Part shown: positions 24,553-33,093 of the stretch, piece by piece
Layout: each line of letters opens with the position of its first letter
Numbering within the stretch: the first letter of the stretch is position 1
From: Candidatus Electrothrix communis
Lineage (GTDB): Bacteria; Desulfobacterota; Desulfobulbia; Desulfobulbales; Desulfobulbaceae
Length of the DNA: 64,000 bases
Reading direction: 5' to 3'
Assembly: GCA_030644725.1 (NCBI GenBank)
Contig: CP130629.1
Span: 4,107,501-4,171,500, forward strand
Notes under the pieces: generated by a model
What the model saw: only the letters and a program-made list of their open reading frames with translations
Told to the model about the DNA's origin: nothing
Databases searched by the model: none
Position numbers and translations under genes: made by a program

Positions 24553-26220
24553 TTACAGCAGGGCTGCAACCATTTCCTTGGCCTCTTCCTGAATCCGGGC
24601 CAAGTGCGCTTCGTCAATGAAGCTTTCTGCGTAGATCTTGTAGATATCCTCGGTCCCGGAGGGCCGCAGGGCACACCAACCATTTTTTGCCACGATTTTC
24701 AGGCCGCCGATAGGCGCGTCATTGCCCGGTGCATTGGTCAGGACAGCAATGATGGGTTCCCCGGCCAGAGTTGTTACCTGCACGTCTTCGGGCTTGAGAT
24801 TTTTCAGCACAGCCTTTTGTTCCGGATTGGCGGGGGCATCAATGCGGGCGTAGATGGGGGCGCCGAATTGCTCAGTCAGCTCTTGGTAATGCTCGCCCGG
24901 ATCACGTCCGGTTTTGGCCGTGATTTCCGCTGCCAGCAGATTGAGGATAATGCCGTCCTTGTCCGTGCTCCAGACCGTGCCGTCTTTGCGGAGAAAGCTC
25001 GCGCCCGCGCTTTCCTCTCCGCCGAAAAAGACCGTTCCCTTAAGCAGGCCGTCCACAAACCACTTAAAGCCCACCGGTACCTCAACCACCTTTCTGCCGA
25101 GATGGGCCGCAGCCCGATCAATGATGGAGCTGCTGACCAAGGTCTTGCCGATACTGAGGTCGGTTCGCCATTGGGGACGATTCTGGGCCAGATAGGAAAT
25201 AGCAACACTGAGATAATGGTTCGGGTTCATCAGGCCGACGCTCTTGGTAACGATCCCGTGCCGATCAAAGTCCGTATCATTGCCAAAGGAGATAGCAAAA
25301 TCCTCTTTCATGGCAACCAGCCCGGCCATAGCATAGGGCGAGGAGCAGTCCATCCGGATCTTGCCGTCCTTATCGCAGTGCATAAAGGAGAAGGTGGAAT
25401 CCAGGCTGTTATGGAAGATCTCCATGTTCAGGCCGTACCGCTCCTTAATCGCCTGCCAATAGGCCATCCCTGCCCCGCCCATAGCGTCTGCACCGATACG
25501 AATACCGGATGCAGCAATTATTTTCATATCAACGACCTGTTCTAAATCGTTGACATAGGGCGTGATATAATCGTACAACTGCACATTTTCTGCTTTGAGT
25601 GCTTCCTGGAGCGGGATTGCTTTGACAGCAGCGAGATTATCCTCCAGAATTGCGTTGGCCCTGGCCTCGATGACCTTGGTTACGTCCGTATCAGCTGGGC
25701 CACCATGCGGGGGATTGTACTTGAAACCGCCGTCCGCTGGTGGGTTATGAGACGGGGTGATGACGATGCCGTCACAGAGTTTTCTGCTGTTATCGCTTTC
25801 ATCATCCACGCCGTTATGGGTCAGGATAGCATGGGAGATAACCGGGGTCGGTGTGTAGCCGAATTGGTCAGTACCGGAACCCGCAGCGATGCGAACTTCA
25901 ACCCCGTTGGCCGCAAGCACCTGAAGTGCTGTCAGCTGGGCAGGCCAAGACAGAGGGTGGGTATCCATGCCCATAAAGAGGATGCCGTCAATACCGGCTT
26001 CTTGCCGATACTCGCAAACCGCCTGGGTCACGGCCAGGATGTGGGCCTCGTTGAAGCTGCGTTTTAACGAGCTGCCGCGATGCCCCGAGGTGCCGAAGCT
26101 GACTCGTTCAGCGGCCTGCTGAACATCAGGCTTCCGGGTGAAATAGGCGGAGATCAGCTCCGGGACATTAACTAAGATGGATTTCGGGGCAGGTTTTCCT
26201 GCAAGATGGTGTGTGCTCAT
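24553..26220 (-). CDS. pgm: Phosphoglucomutase, alpha-D-glucose specific
   Basis: 555 aa from ATG 26220 (AAGGGAAATTA upstream; the frame stays open to 26283 but the extension is unlike the family). Interconverts glucose-1-phosphate and glucose-6-phosphate. VSFGTSGHRGSS binds the phosphosugar, GIVITPSHNPPADGGFKYNP holds the phosphoserine, GNDTDFDRHGIV is the metal loop and FFGGEESAGASFL the sugar-binding loop; ALRPSGTEDIYKIYAES binds phosphate. Length is close to E. coli Pgm (546). It supplies precursors for glycogen or nucleotide-sugar synthesis. Confidence 0.97.
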   Translation of the reverse strand: MSTHHLAGKPAPKSILVNVPELISAYFTRKPDVQQAAERVSFGTSGHRGSSLKRSFNEAHILAVTQAVCEYRQEAGIDGILFMGMDTHPLSWPAQLTALQVLAANGVEVRIAAGSGTDQFGYTPTPVISHAILTHNGVDDESDNSRKLCDGIVITPSHNPPADGGFKYNPPHGGPADTDVTKVIEARANAILEDNLAAVKAIPLQEALKAENVQLYDYITPYVNDLEQVVDMKIIAASGIRIGADAMGGAGMAYWQAIKERYGLNMEIFHNSLDSTFSFMHCDKDGKIRMDCSSPYAMAGLVAMKEDFAISFGNDTDFDRHGIVTKSVGLMNPNHYLSVAISYLAQNRPQWRTDLSIGKTLVSSSIIDRAAAHLGRKVVEVPVGFKWFVDGLLKGTVFFGGEESAGASFLRKDGTVWSTDKDGIILNLLAAEITAKTGRDPGEHYQELTEQFGAPIYARIDAPANPEQKAVLKNLKPEDVQVTTLAGEPIIAVLTNAPGNDAPIGGLKIVAKNGWCALRPSGTEDIYKIYAESFIDEAHLARIQEEAKEMVAALL

Positions 26221-26459
26221 TAATTTCCCTTGTGTTTGTTTATTGTCACTCCGCCAAGGAGGTTGTGCAACGGTGCGTTGCACAATTGCCTGATTCGGTG
26301 GTAAAGCTGATTAAGGGCAGGCCACCAAATATTTTTTTAATCAGGGGGGCTGTTCATTTTTGATAGGACGGATATTAACTGATGCGGGGAGAAGGGGCAA
26401 GGTGAATGGCGGCGAGGGGGAAGGAATGCCCTGAAATTGATGGGGGATTGGATGATTGA

Positions 26460-27461
26460 TTATGTTTTGGAGATCTTTCTTTTGCTTTGTATGTACTCTT
26501 CTATTGCCTCTTTGGTCGTCATCCAGTCTTTATTATTCATCTTTACTGCTGCCAACCTTCCTTTTCGGGCCAGTAAAGACAAGTATTCTGGAGAGTAATT
26601 ACAATATCTTGCAGCCTCCTTGAGGGTGATGAACATTTTTTCTTCTGTTTGATCTGGTTCTATGCTGTTGAGATATAGAATTAAAGATCGTTCTATTGCT
26701 CTCCCTATAAAATCCTCATAGGGTTCAGACTTGCCAAGGTTTGCCTCATTTAAGACCCTATAATATTTTCTTCTATCGACTTTGAGGATGATGGCAGGAG
26801 GATAGCCATGCTTCATTAAAATGAGGTTCATTAAAAGTCGTGCGACTCGCCCGTTTCCATCGATGAAGGGATGGATCATAACGAGTTTATAGTGTATTTC
26901 CGCTGCTAGTTCAGAGGGAGAGATGGAGTATTCATTTGTATGAAACCATTCTATGAAGTTACTCATGAGGTGAGGAATTTTAAAGGATTGAGGGGGAATG
27001 TGGCGAGCGCCCAGTATTCTGACATTTTGTCTTCGGTAGTGTCCTGCCTCGGAGTCGTCGATAGATTGTAAGATGAGTGAGTGTACTTTCTTTACGGTAT
27101 CCTCTGTGAGGGTTTCTTTTTTTTCTACCAAGGATTTTATGAAGTCGATTCCGTTTTTGTGATTAACGACTTCGAAGTGCTCATTGACAGTTTTGCCGCC
27201 GATGGTAATCCCTGAGTTAAGGACAATTTCGGTTTCCTGGAGGGTGAGGGTATTGCCCTCTATTGCATTTGAATTGTAGGTCCATGCAATAGAAAATTCC
27301 TCTTCGAGTTTTTTTACTATGGCTGGAGGGAGCGGGCGATATGTGTCGAGTGCTCGTTTCTTACCGAGAATGCTTTTGAGGAGATTGTTGTTCATTTTGT
27401 ATCGGCTTTGCTTGAATTCTTGTCTTCCGATACTTTTAACATTCTCTCTTTGGTTTTTCAA
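26460..27461 (-). CDS. Fic-domain protein with built-in inhibitory motif and C-terminal HTH-like domain
   Basis: Up to 333 aa from a TTG at 27461; neither this nor ATG 27395 (MNNNLLKS) has a clear Shine-Dalgarno, so the start is unsure. TYNSNAIEGNTLT carries the S/TxxxE(G/N) motif that blocks ATP binding in class II Fic enzymes, so toxin and antitoxin are in one chain. The active-site loop is VMIHPFIDGNGRVARLLMN, a complete HPFxxGNGR, so AMP transfer should be possible. From residue about 275 (MFITLKEAARYCNYSPEYLS) an excisionase/MerR-like helix-turn-helix ends the protein, suggesting DNA binding or autoregulation. The target is unknown. Confidence 0.9.
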   Translation of the reverse strand: MKNQRENVKSIGRQEFKQSRYKMNNNLLKSILGKKRALDTYRPLPPAIVKKLEEEFSIAWTYNSNAIEGNTLTLQETEIVLNSGITIGGKTVNEHFEVVNHKNGIDFIKSLVEKKETLTEDTVKKVHSLILQSIDDSEAGHYRRQNVRILGARHIPPQSFKIPHLMSNFIEWFHTNEYSISPSELAAEIHYKLVMIHPFIDGNGRVARLLMNLILMKHGYPPAIILKVDRRKYYRVLNEANLGKSEPYEDFIGRAIERSLILYLNSIEPDQTEEKMFITLKEAARYCNYSPEYLSLLARKGRLAAVKMNNKDWMTTKEAIEEYIQSKRKISKT

Positions 27462-27620
27462 CTTATGATTGTTCTGTGGATAATAAGCTTTGATTTATCG
27501 ATCTTTGGCTCATAGCACGGAAAGAGGAGCAAGGTTAATGGAGGGGGTGGCAAAGGAATGTCCTGAAGTTGTTCGGCCAAAATATCTTAGATAATCAAAG
27601 AGCCAATAATCAGAAAGTGA

Positions 27621-28379
27621 TTACTTCTCCATTTTCCTTTTTTTTAATTCTCTTAGGTTGTTAGTTGGAAATTCATAGTCTGAAGGAGCAAGTGATATTG
27701 ATCTCTTTAGTGCTTCTTCGGCTTCTTCAAACTTTCCGACTTCAAGTAAGGAGTATCCAAGATCATTCAGGTGCATGTAATTGTCTGGTTCCAAAGCATC
27801 AGCATGCCTGTGCTTCTCCAACGATTCTTCATGAAGGCCAAGTTTTCCAAGGCAATATCCTGCGCCGATAGAGTACAAAGTTTCAAGTGGAAAGGCTTTT
27901 TCAGCAGCAGAATAAAGCGCAAGGGCATTTTTATAATCATCTTGGTCAATGAGAAAATCACCTGCCTTGTCAATAATGGTACTTAAGTCCTCTTCGTTCT
28001 TTGGTAGTTTCAGAAGACGGTTAAACAGCTTCATGGCCTCTTCTATACGACCAAGCTGATATTCAATTGAACCAACAGTAAGAATAGCAGGTCCATAAAA
28101 CGGATCTATAGTAAGAGCGATAACTCCCGAAGGCCAATAGGATTCCTCAAATCCTTCTTTTTCTATCACTGCCATTGAATCATTAAACATCTCATTTGCA
28201 ATATGAGAATGATATTCCCAGTCTGCTGCCTGTCTTCGCTCTTGTGCTGGCATTGAAGCGTAATCACGGCGAAGAGAAGAAAGGTATGTGTCATCTTTTA
28301 CCAAAATAGAAAATGGTAGATTTTCAATTTTAGCCATCCCATTATCTGTCAATTCTGCCACCATCTCCTCATCTTTCAC
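27621..28379 (-). CDS. TPR-repeat protein
   Basis: 252 aa, no signal peptide. The C-terminal half contains tandem TPR-like units: GSIEYQLGRIEEAMKLFNRL, AGDFLIDQDDYKNALALYSA, GAGYCLGKLGLHEESLEKHR and LNDLGYSLLEVGKFEEAEEA. The N-terminal 80 residues have no recognisable fold. The likely GTG start lies 20 bp after the stop of the ribbon-helix-helix gene, so both are probably one operon. A role as protein-binding partner is plausible; function is not predictable. Confidence 0.75.
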   Translation of the reverse strand: MKDEEMVAELTDNGMAKIENLPFSILVKDDTYLSSLRRDYASMPAQERRQAADWEYHSHIANEMFNDSMAVIEKEGFEESYWPSGVIALTIDPFYGPAILTVGSIEYQLGRIEEAMKLFNRLLKLPKNEEDLSTIIDKAGDFLIDQDDYKNALALYSAAEKAFPLETLYSIGAGYCLGKLGLHEESLEKHRHADALEPDNYMHLNDLGYSLLEVGKFEEAEEALKRSISLAPSDYEFPTNNLRELKKRKMEK

Positions 28380-28399
28380 TCTGACCCCAATTGTCTCCT

Positions 28400-28672
28400 T
28401 TATATTTCATGCTGAATAGCATCCCATGCCGGTACTTTTTTGTTTTTCGGGACAGCGTCGAGCAGTTCGGTAACTTTTGCTTTCAAAGAGGAGATGTCCT
28501 TTTTTGCTATTCTTGCTTCCACTACAGACAATGCCTCCAGCTGACTTAACTGCGTTGTCAGAAAGTAATTGGCAAGGTTATTCGATGAAACACCTTGCGA
28601 TTTGGCCTCATGTGCCAAACGATTTTTTAGCTCGGAAGGAACTCGTAACGTAATAACTTGTGTATTAGGCAT
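28400..28672 (-). CDS. Ribbon-helix-helix (CopG/Arc-like) regulator, antitoxin-like
   Basis: 90 aa from ATG 28672, chosen because GGAGG lies seven bases upstream; a GTG two codons earlier is the alternative. TQVITLRVPSELKNRLAHEA with the following SSNNLANYFL is a ribbon-helix-helix DNA-binding domain. The tail (KKDISSLKAKVTELLDAVP, VPAWDAIQHE) resembles the toxin-binding tails of Phd- or CopG-type antitoxins. No known toxin follows; the partner position is taken by the TPR protein. Confidence 0.7.
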   Translation of the reverse strand: MPNTQVITLRVPSELKNRLAHEAKSQGVSSNNLANYFLTTQLSQLEALSVVEARIAKKDISSLKAKVTELLDAVPKNKKVPAWDAIQHEI

Positions 28673-28898
28673 GATCACGCCTCCAAAGGTAATAAAAGTC
28701 TCCAGGAATCAACACTTGGAAGGGATGATTTTTCAATCTGCCAAAGTTAAAACCCTTAGTCCTTTAAATTATTAAATATTATAAAAAAGAGTGGCAGGGC
28801 TATTTCCTACTAACGTTTCATTGGCATCTGTCCAGGAAATTTTGACGGAAGATTCTTTCAGTTGACAATGGAAAATAAATCAGTCCCAAGTTTACCCA

Positions 28899-29963
28899 CT
28901 AGCTTTGAGTTTTCACAAGCCCCTCATCGTAATCTGTAAGATGAAAAAACCTATCTGGGAAATAATCTGTTATAAATCCATTTTTGTTTGATTTCTTTAC
29001 TTGAAGCATCCAGTCGATTCCGTAAATAAAGTTTATAAACCCTCGGTAGGAATCTATTAGGTATATTTTATCTTGGATCTTCGCAGTTTTGTAAGTGAGC
29101 GGATCAAGAGAAATATCATCTCCTTCAAGCGCAACCACCCTTACCTTGTTCTTGCTATCAATCAAATTCTTACCTTCAAAATATGAATCATCTCGAAATG
29201 TATTGTCGCCGAAATCAAAAATCGCAACTGTATCCTTGTCGGTGTTTATAGTAACTTGGCTTCTTGGATTTTCTTCAAGATTAACTAAGCAGACATGAAG
29301 TTTTCCACTTGTTGTTCTAGTATGGGCAATATCGTCATGTCTAAAGAATATAGAATGCTCAAGTGAGAACAGCAAATCGGGTTGCATGCTTACATCAAGT
29401 TTTTCAATTTCTTCTTTGATTAGATTGAACGTATCATCAAGGTTAAATGCTGTTTTCCTTTGAGGCGTTGTATAGAAGAATATGCAAGACAAAGGCGGGC
29501 TAGGCTTACATTTGGTTAAAGACCATGTTTGATGTTGCTCATCTTCTATTTTGCTTGTAGGCTCTACCCAGTTTAATTGAGAAGGATGAAGCTTTTTTAT
29601 GCTGTTCGTATTTTCAATAGCTTCTAATAAACTAGTTTTCGTAAAAGTGGTTTTGATCTCAATAGTAGCAAGAACCTGATCGACAAGAAATATTTTACTC
29701 TCACTGCTAAGTGTATAGTTTGGTATACTTTTGTCGTAAATGATAATATCAACTTGTTTTGACTCATTTCCTTGGGTATCAACAATGAGACCAGAACCCA
29801 CCCCATATGCTGGCGGAAGGAATTCAATTAATAGCTTTTTTATTTCCGCCTCATTCTCCTCTCCTTTCGTTAATGAATGCCCGATACTGTGGTTGATATA
29901 GTCAAAGCGGGATTTTAGGATCGAATAAATGCCGCGCAAATGTCGGTGTAGGTCGCTTTTCAT
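28899..29963 (-). CDS. DUF6602-like protein, possible PD-(D/E)XK-type nuclease fold
   Basis: 354 aa. The N-terminal half has the arrangement GEENEAEIKKLLIEFLPPAY, VGSGLIVDTQGNESKQVDII, IYDK and QVLATIEIKTTF, i.e. a Glu helix, an Asp on a beta strand and an ExK strand, as in restriction-like nucleases and in DUF6602 proteins of accessory regions. The C-terminal half is unassigned. It lies in a string of unrelated accessory genes and directly beside a large palindromic element, consistent with a mobile or defence origin. Biochemical activity is inference. Confidence 0.65.
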   Translation of the reverse strand: MKSDLHRHLRGIYSILKSRFDYINHSIGHSLTKGEENEAEIKKLLIEFLPPAYGVGSGLIVDTQGNESKQVDIIIYDKSIPNYTLSSESKIFLVDQVLATIEIKTTFTKTSLLEAIENTNSIKKLHPSQLNWVEPTSKIEDEQHQTWSLTKCKPSPPLSCIFFYTTPQRKTAFNLDDTFNLIKEEIEKLDVSMQPDLLFSLEHSIFFRHDDIAHTRTTSGKLHVCLVNLEENPRSQVTINTDKDTVAIFDFGDNTFRDDSYFEGKNLIDSKNKVRVVALEGDDISLDPLTYKTAKIQDKIYLIDSYRGFINFIYGIDWMLQVKKSNKNGFITDYFPDRFFHLTDYDEGLVKTQS

Positions 29964-30019
29964 TTTAATCTCAATTTAATCGCTATATCGTAGGAGCCAA
30001 TTTATTACATCCAGGTTCA

Positions 30020-30240
30020 TGGGCGCGGCTTAACGGGCGCTGTTGAGCCGCGAGACTCGCAGGCACAGAAGAGAAAGTGCTGTTTTTTCTTTTCCGTGCC
30101 GAGAATCGCAGTCGGTTCCAACGTGTTGGATAGGTGGAGCGCGTAGCGCGTAACCTGTTCAACTCGTTGGAGGAACTCGACAGCGCCCGATAGGATGGAC
30201 CGCTGAAAGTGAGCTTGCGAGCGGAGCGGTCCATCCTATC
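30020..30240. repeat. Complex multi-stem palindromic element, unidentified
   Basis: A long-range stem pairs 30034-30047 (CGGGCGCTGTTGAG) with 30176-30189 (CTCGACAGCGCCCG), one mismatch in 14. The ~130 bases between contain further hairpins, including GGCAC...GTGCC around an AGAGAAA/TTTTCTTTT stem and CCAACGTGTTGG. Directly abutting is a perfect 16-bp inverted repeat, 30189-30204 with 30225-30240. No ORF is credible here. It resembles a structured RNA, a recombination site or a MITE; no known class could be assigned. Confidence 0.55.
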
Positions 30241-30323
30241 AGTATTAATAAGTGGAAACTTTCCATGCTATTGACAGTAATAGGTTTAAATTTCAACCTA
30301 GTACGAAATATCAGGGCAACACA

Positions 30324-30440
30324 CTCAAATCCTCCCCCCCCCCCGCACCAAATTCTCATAACTCTCCCGCTGGCGGATAACCTGAACCTGATCACCATCA
30401 ACCAAAACCTCAGCCACCTTGGGCTGGGAGTTATAGATGG
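30324..30440 (-). pseudogene. Displaced, diverged copy of the lysA 3' end
   Basis: On the minus strand this stretch encodes YNSQPKVAEVLVDGDQ followed by VQVIRQRESYENLVRG, matching the last residues of the intact LysA (YNSRPKVPEILVNGDQ and FRVIRERESYEDLVRG). A C-run of about a dozen at 30333-30344 disrupts what follows. The DNA is roughly three-quarters identical to 31600-31715 by eye. It lies on the far side of the DUF1016 gene, so that gene is bracketed by the true and the relic lysA ends. Confidence 0.8.
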
Positions 30441-30471
30441 GAGAATTTCTCTGTTCAATTAACAATTTTCC

Positions 30472-31566
30472 CTACACTTCACCTTTTAATTCCGCCTCAA
30501 TTTCCTCAATACTCGGAAGACTGTCTTTCAAATTATCAGGCAGGGTTTCAGTAAGCTGCGTTTCCCATTGCGCCACACCCATAGGTTTGTTGAGGCCACG
30601 CAGAGCATATTCTACCACCAGTTCGTTTTTACTCTTGCACAGCAGCAAACCTATTGTCGGTTTATCATCTGGATGCCGCATCAGATCATCAACTGCGGAC
30701 AGGTACAGATTCAGTTGGCCAGTAAAGCCGGGCTCAAAAGGTACAGCCTTTAATTCCACCACAACAAAACAACGCAGCTTGAGGTGGTAAAAAAGTAGAT
30801 CAAGGCGAAAATCCTGATCTCCGACCTCCAGCAGCATCTGACGACCGACAAAGGCGAACCCGGACCCCATTTCCAGGAGAAACTCCTGCACATGATCCAT
30901 TAAGGCCTGCTCGACCTCGCGTTCTTTTCTGAGGTTGGCAGTGCCGAGAAAATCAAACAGATAAGGATCCTTAAATATTTGGGTCGCCATGTCGGAATCA
31001 GGCGGCGGAAGGGTGGCAGCAAAGTTGTTTACAATCTGCCCTTGACGCTCATGCAAACGGCTTTCGATCTGCATGACCAGAATGTTTCGGCTCCACCCGT
31101 TTTCCACGATTTTTTGGGCATACCACAGGCGTGTTTCCACATCATCCAGCTTTTCAAGCAGAGCTAAATTATGATACCAAGGAATTTGTGCAAGCACCTC
31201 TTGCACAATTGTTTGATCCGGCCACGTCTCGGCAAATTTTCGCATGTACTTGAGGTTGCGCGGCGAAAATCCGCTCATTTCCGGAAAGCTGTGCTTGAGG
31301 TCAAAGGAAAGACGATCAATGATTTTGGCACCCCAGCCTTGCTGCTGCTGTCGCTCTACAATGATTTTTCCTATATCCCAGTAGAGAAGAACCAGAGCTG
31401 AATTGGCCGCCAAGGTGATGCGCAGGCGTTCAGACTGAATTCGCTTCTTGAGTTCTTTCAGTACGGAAGCATAATCATTCGGGAGCATATTTTTCCCCAC
31501 AGACGTGGGGAACGCTGCATCGGATCGGCTGATCTTTTTTATCCCTTTGGTATTGTTCTTCTTCAC
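30472..31566 (-). CDS. DUF1016/YhcG-type PD-(D/E)XK nuclease
   Basis: 364 aa from a GTG at 31566, only 24 bp after the lysA stop. N-terminal DUF1016_N domain: LYWDIGKIIVERQQQQGWGA, LKHSFPEMSGFSPRNLKYMR, IPWYHNLALLEKLDD. C-terminal nuclease core: DFRLDLLFYHLKLRCFVVVE followed by LK, the D...ExK catalytic pattern, then GQLNLYLSAVDDLMRHPDDK and PTIGLLLCKSKNELVVEYAL. Family members occur as solitary genes in islands and as restriction-modification accessories. Flanking by two lysA 3' ends suggests it arrived as a small unit. Confidence 0.9.
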   Translation of the reverse strand: MKKNNTKGIKKISRSDAAFPTSVGKNMLPNDYASVLKELKKRIQSERLRITLAANSALVLLYWDIGKIIVERQQQQGWGAKIIDRLSFDLKHSFPEMSGFSPRNLKYMRKFAETWPDQTIVQEVLAQIPWYHNLALLEKLDDVETRLWYAQKIVENGWSRNILVMQIESRLHERQGQIVNNFAATLPPPDSDMATQIFKDPYLFDFLGTANLRKEREVEQALMDHVQEFLLEMGSGFAFVGRQMLLEVGDQDFRLDLLFYHLKLRCFVVVELKAVPFEPGFTGQLNLYLSAVDDLMRHPDDKPTIGLLLCKSKNELVVEYALRGLNKPMGVAQWETQLTETLPDNLKDSLPSIEEIEAELKGEV

Positions 31567-31590
31567 TCTCTTGACCTGTTGGCTCTGTAA

Positions 31591-32862
31591 TCAGCCCGGC
31601 TCATGCAAATCCTCCCCCCGCACCAGATCCTCATAGCTTTCTCGCTCTCGGATAACCCGGAATTGATCACCATTGACCAAAATTTCAGGAACCTTAGGCC
31701 GAGAATTATAGGTGGACGCCATAGAGAAACCATAAGCACCGCAGCTCATCACCGCCAGCAGCTCGCCCGGTTGCACCGCTGGCATCATACGGTCTTTGGC
31801 CATGAAATCGCCGGTCTCGCAGATGGGGCCGACTACATCAACCTCCTGCATTTGCTCGTTCTCGGCAGGTTCTTTCACCGGGAGGATCTCGTGATAAGCG
31901 CTGTACAGAGAGGGACGGGCAAGATCGTTCATGGCAGCATCTGCAATGACAAAGCGCTTTTCCTTTTCTCCGCCGGTATTGACCTTGGTATACTGGACTT
32001 CGGTGACCAGAATGCCCGCGTTGCCGGTGATGACTCGGCCCGGCTCCAGGATCAGGGTGCAGTCCACATCACCAAGCTCCGCACGAATGGCCGAGGCATA
32101 ATCCATCGGATGGGGAGGCTGTTCATCATCATAGACGATACCAACTCCACCGCCCAGATCAAGATATTGAATGCCGATGCCCTCCTGTTCCAGCCCGATC
32201 ACAAATTTCTTCACCTTGCGCAGGGCCTCGATAAAGGGCTCAATCTGGGTCAGCTGCGAACCGATATGGCAGCTCACGCCGACGATCTCGATATGTTCCA
32301 TTTCCTTGGCCCGCAGATATTCCTGCAACGCCTCATCCACCGGGATACCGAATTTGTTTTTCGCCAGACCCGTGGAGATATAGGCATGAGTCTTCGGATC
32401 CACATCCGGGTTGATACGAAAGGCGATCCGGGCTGTGATTTTCATCTCCGCTGCAATCTCCTGAATTCGATCCAGCTCTTGCGGAGATTCCACATTGAAC
32501 ATCAGGATACCGGCCTCCAGGGCCTCGCGTATTTCTGTTCGGGTCTTGCCCGCGCCGGAGTAGATGATTTTTTGCGGATCTACACCCGCCTTCATAGCCC
32601 GGAACAGTTCGCCGCCAGAAACAATATCGGCTCCACCGCCCATCTTGGCGAAAATATTGAGGATAGAGAGGTTAGAACATGCCTTGACTGCAAAACAGGT
32701 CTGATGTTGCATTCCGGTAAAACCGGAGTCAAAGGCATCGAAATGACGTTGCAGGGTGGCTGTGCTGTAGAGATAAAAGGGGGTGCCGACTTCTTTGGCA
32801 ATGTCCTGGACAGGCTTGTCCTCACAGTGAAGGATGCCGTTTTTATAGGTGAAATGATTCAT
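31591..32862 (-). CDS. lysA: Diaminopimelate decarboxylase
   Basis: 423 aa, full length. PLP enzyme that decarboxylates meso-diaminopimelate to L-lysine. The PLP lysine lies in CFAVKACSN, the phosphate-binding glycines in LDLGGGVGI, and the second-subunit residues in GPICETGDFMAKD and CGAYGFSMASTYNSRPKVPE. GLAKNKFGIP and SCHIGSQLT are further family marks. It stands downstream of the FN3 lipoprotein and argH on the same strand, separated by 231 bp with a palindrome. Its 3' end has been duplicated 1.2 kb further on. Confidence 0.97.
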   Translation of the reverse strand: MNHFTYKNGILHCEDKPVQDIAKEVGTPFYLYSTATLQRHFDAFDSGFTGMQHQTCFAVKACSNLSILNIFAKMGGGADIVSGGELFRAMKAGVDPQKIIYSGAGKTRTEIREALEAGILMFNVESPQELDRIQEIAAEMKITARIAFRINPDVDPKTHAYISTGLAKNKFGIPVDEALQEYLRAKEMEHIEIVGVSCHIGSQLTQIEPFIEALRKVKKFVIGLEQEGIGIQYLDLGGGVGIVYDDEQPPHPMDYASAIRAELGDVDCTLILEPGRVITGNAGILVTEVQYTKVNTGGEKEKRFVIADAAMNDLARPSLYSAYHEILPVKEPAENEQMQEVDVVGPICETGDFMAKDRMMPAVQPGELLAVMSCGAYGFSMASTYNSRPKVPEILVNGDQFRVIRERESYEDLVRGEDLHEPG

Positions 32863-32925
32863 TGTGGCTGTTGTTTTCTATTGATTAGATGTTCGTGTTG
32901 TGACCGTCCCGCGAAACCCGTATCC

Positions 32926-32955
32926 CGTAGGGGCACGGCACGCCGTGCCCTTACA
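32926..32955. repeat. GTAGGGGC-type palindrome upstream of lysA
   Basis: GTAGGGGCACGGCACGCCGT continues into GCCCTTAC; stem GGGCACGGC/GCCGTGCCC is identical to the copy at 9698-9717. The remainder of the gap 32863-33093 also has an AGCCGG...CCGGCT pair (about 33002-33039) that could terminate the FN3 lipoprotein transcript on the minus strand. Confidence 0.7.
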
Positions 32956-33093
32956 GCGTTCTGTACAAAGGGATTTTTTTTCGGGCAGTTCTAAGGAAAA
33001 GCCGGCTACCGATCCTCTCTTACGTGATCAATAACCGGCTGGAAAAAGCATATGCGGTAGCGGTAGATATTTGAGCTGTTTTGCTGTGTTGAG

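Noticed and set aside
29983-30240. Integron attC site
   Set aside because: A GCTTAAC core-like sequence is present but no complementary GTTRRRY core sits at the right distance, and neighbouring gaps hold no similar sites.
31603-32994. 463-codon plus-strand frame opposite lysA
   Set aside because: Antisense shadow; no family resemblance and lysA is unambiguous.
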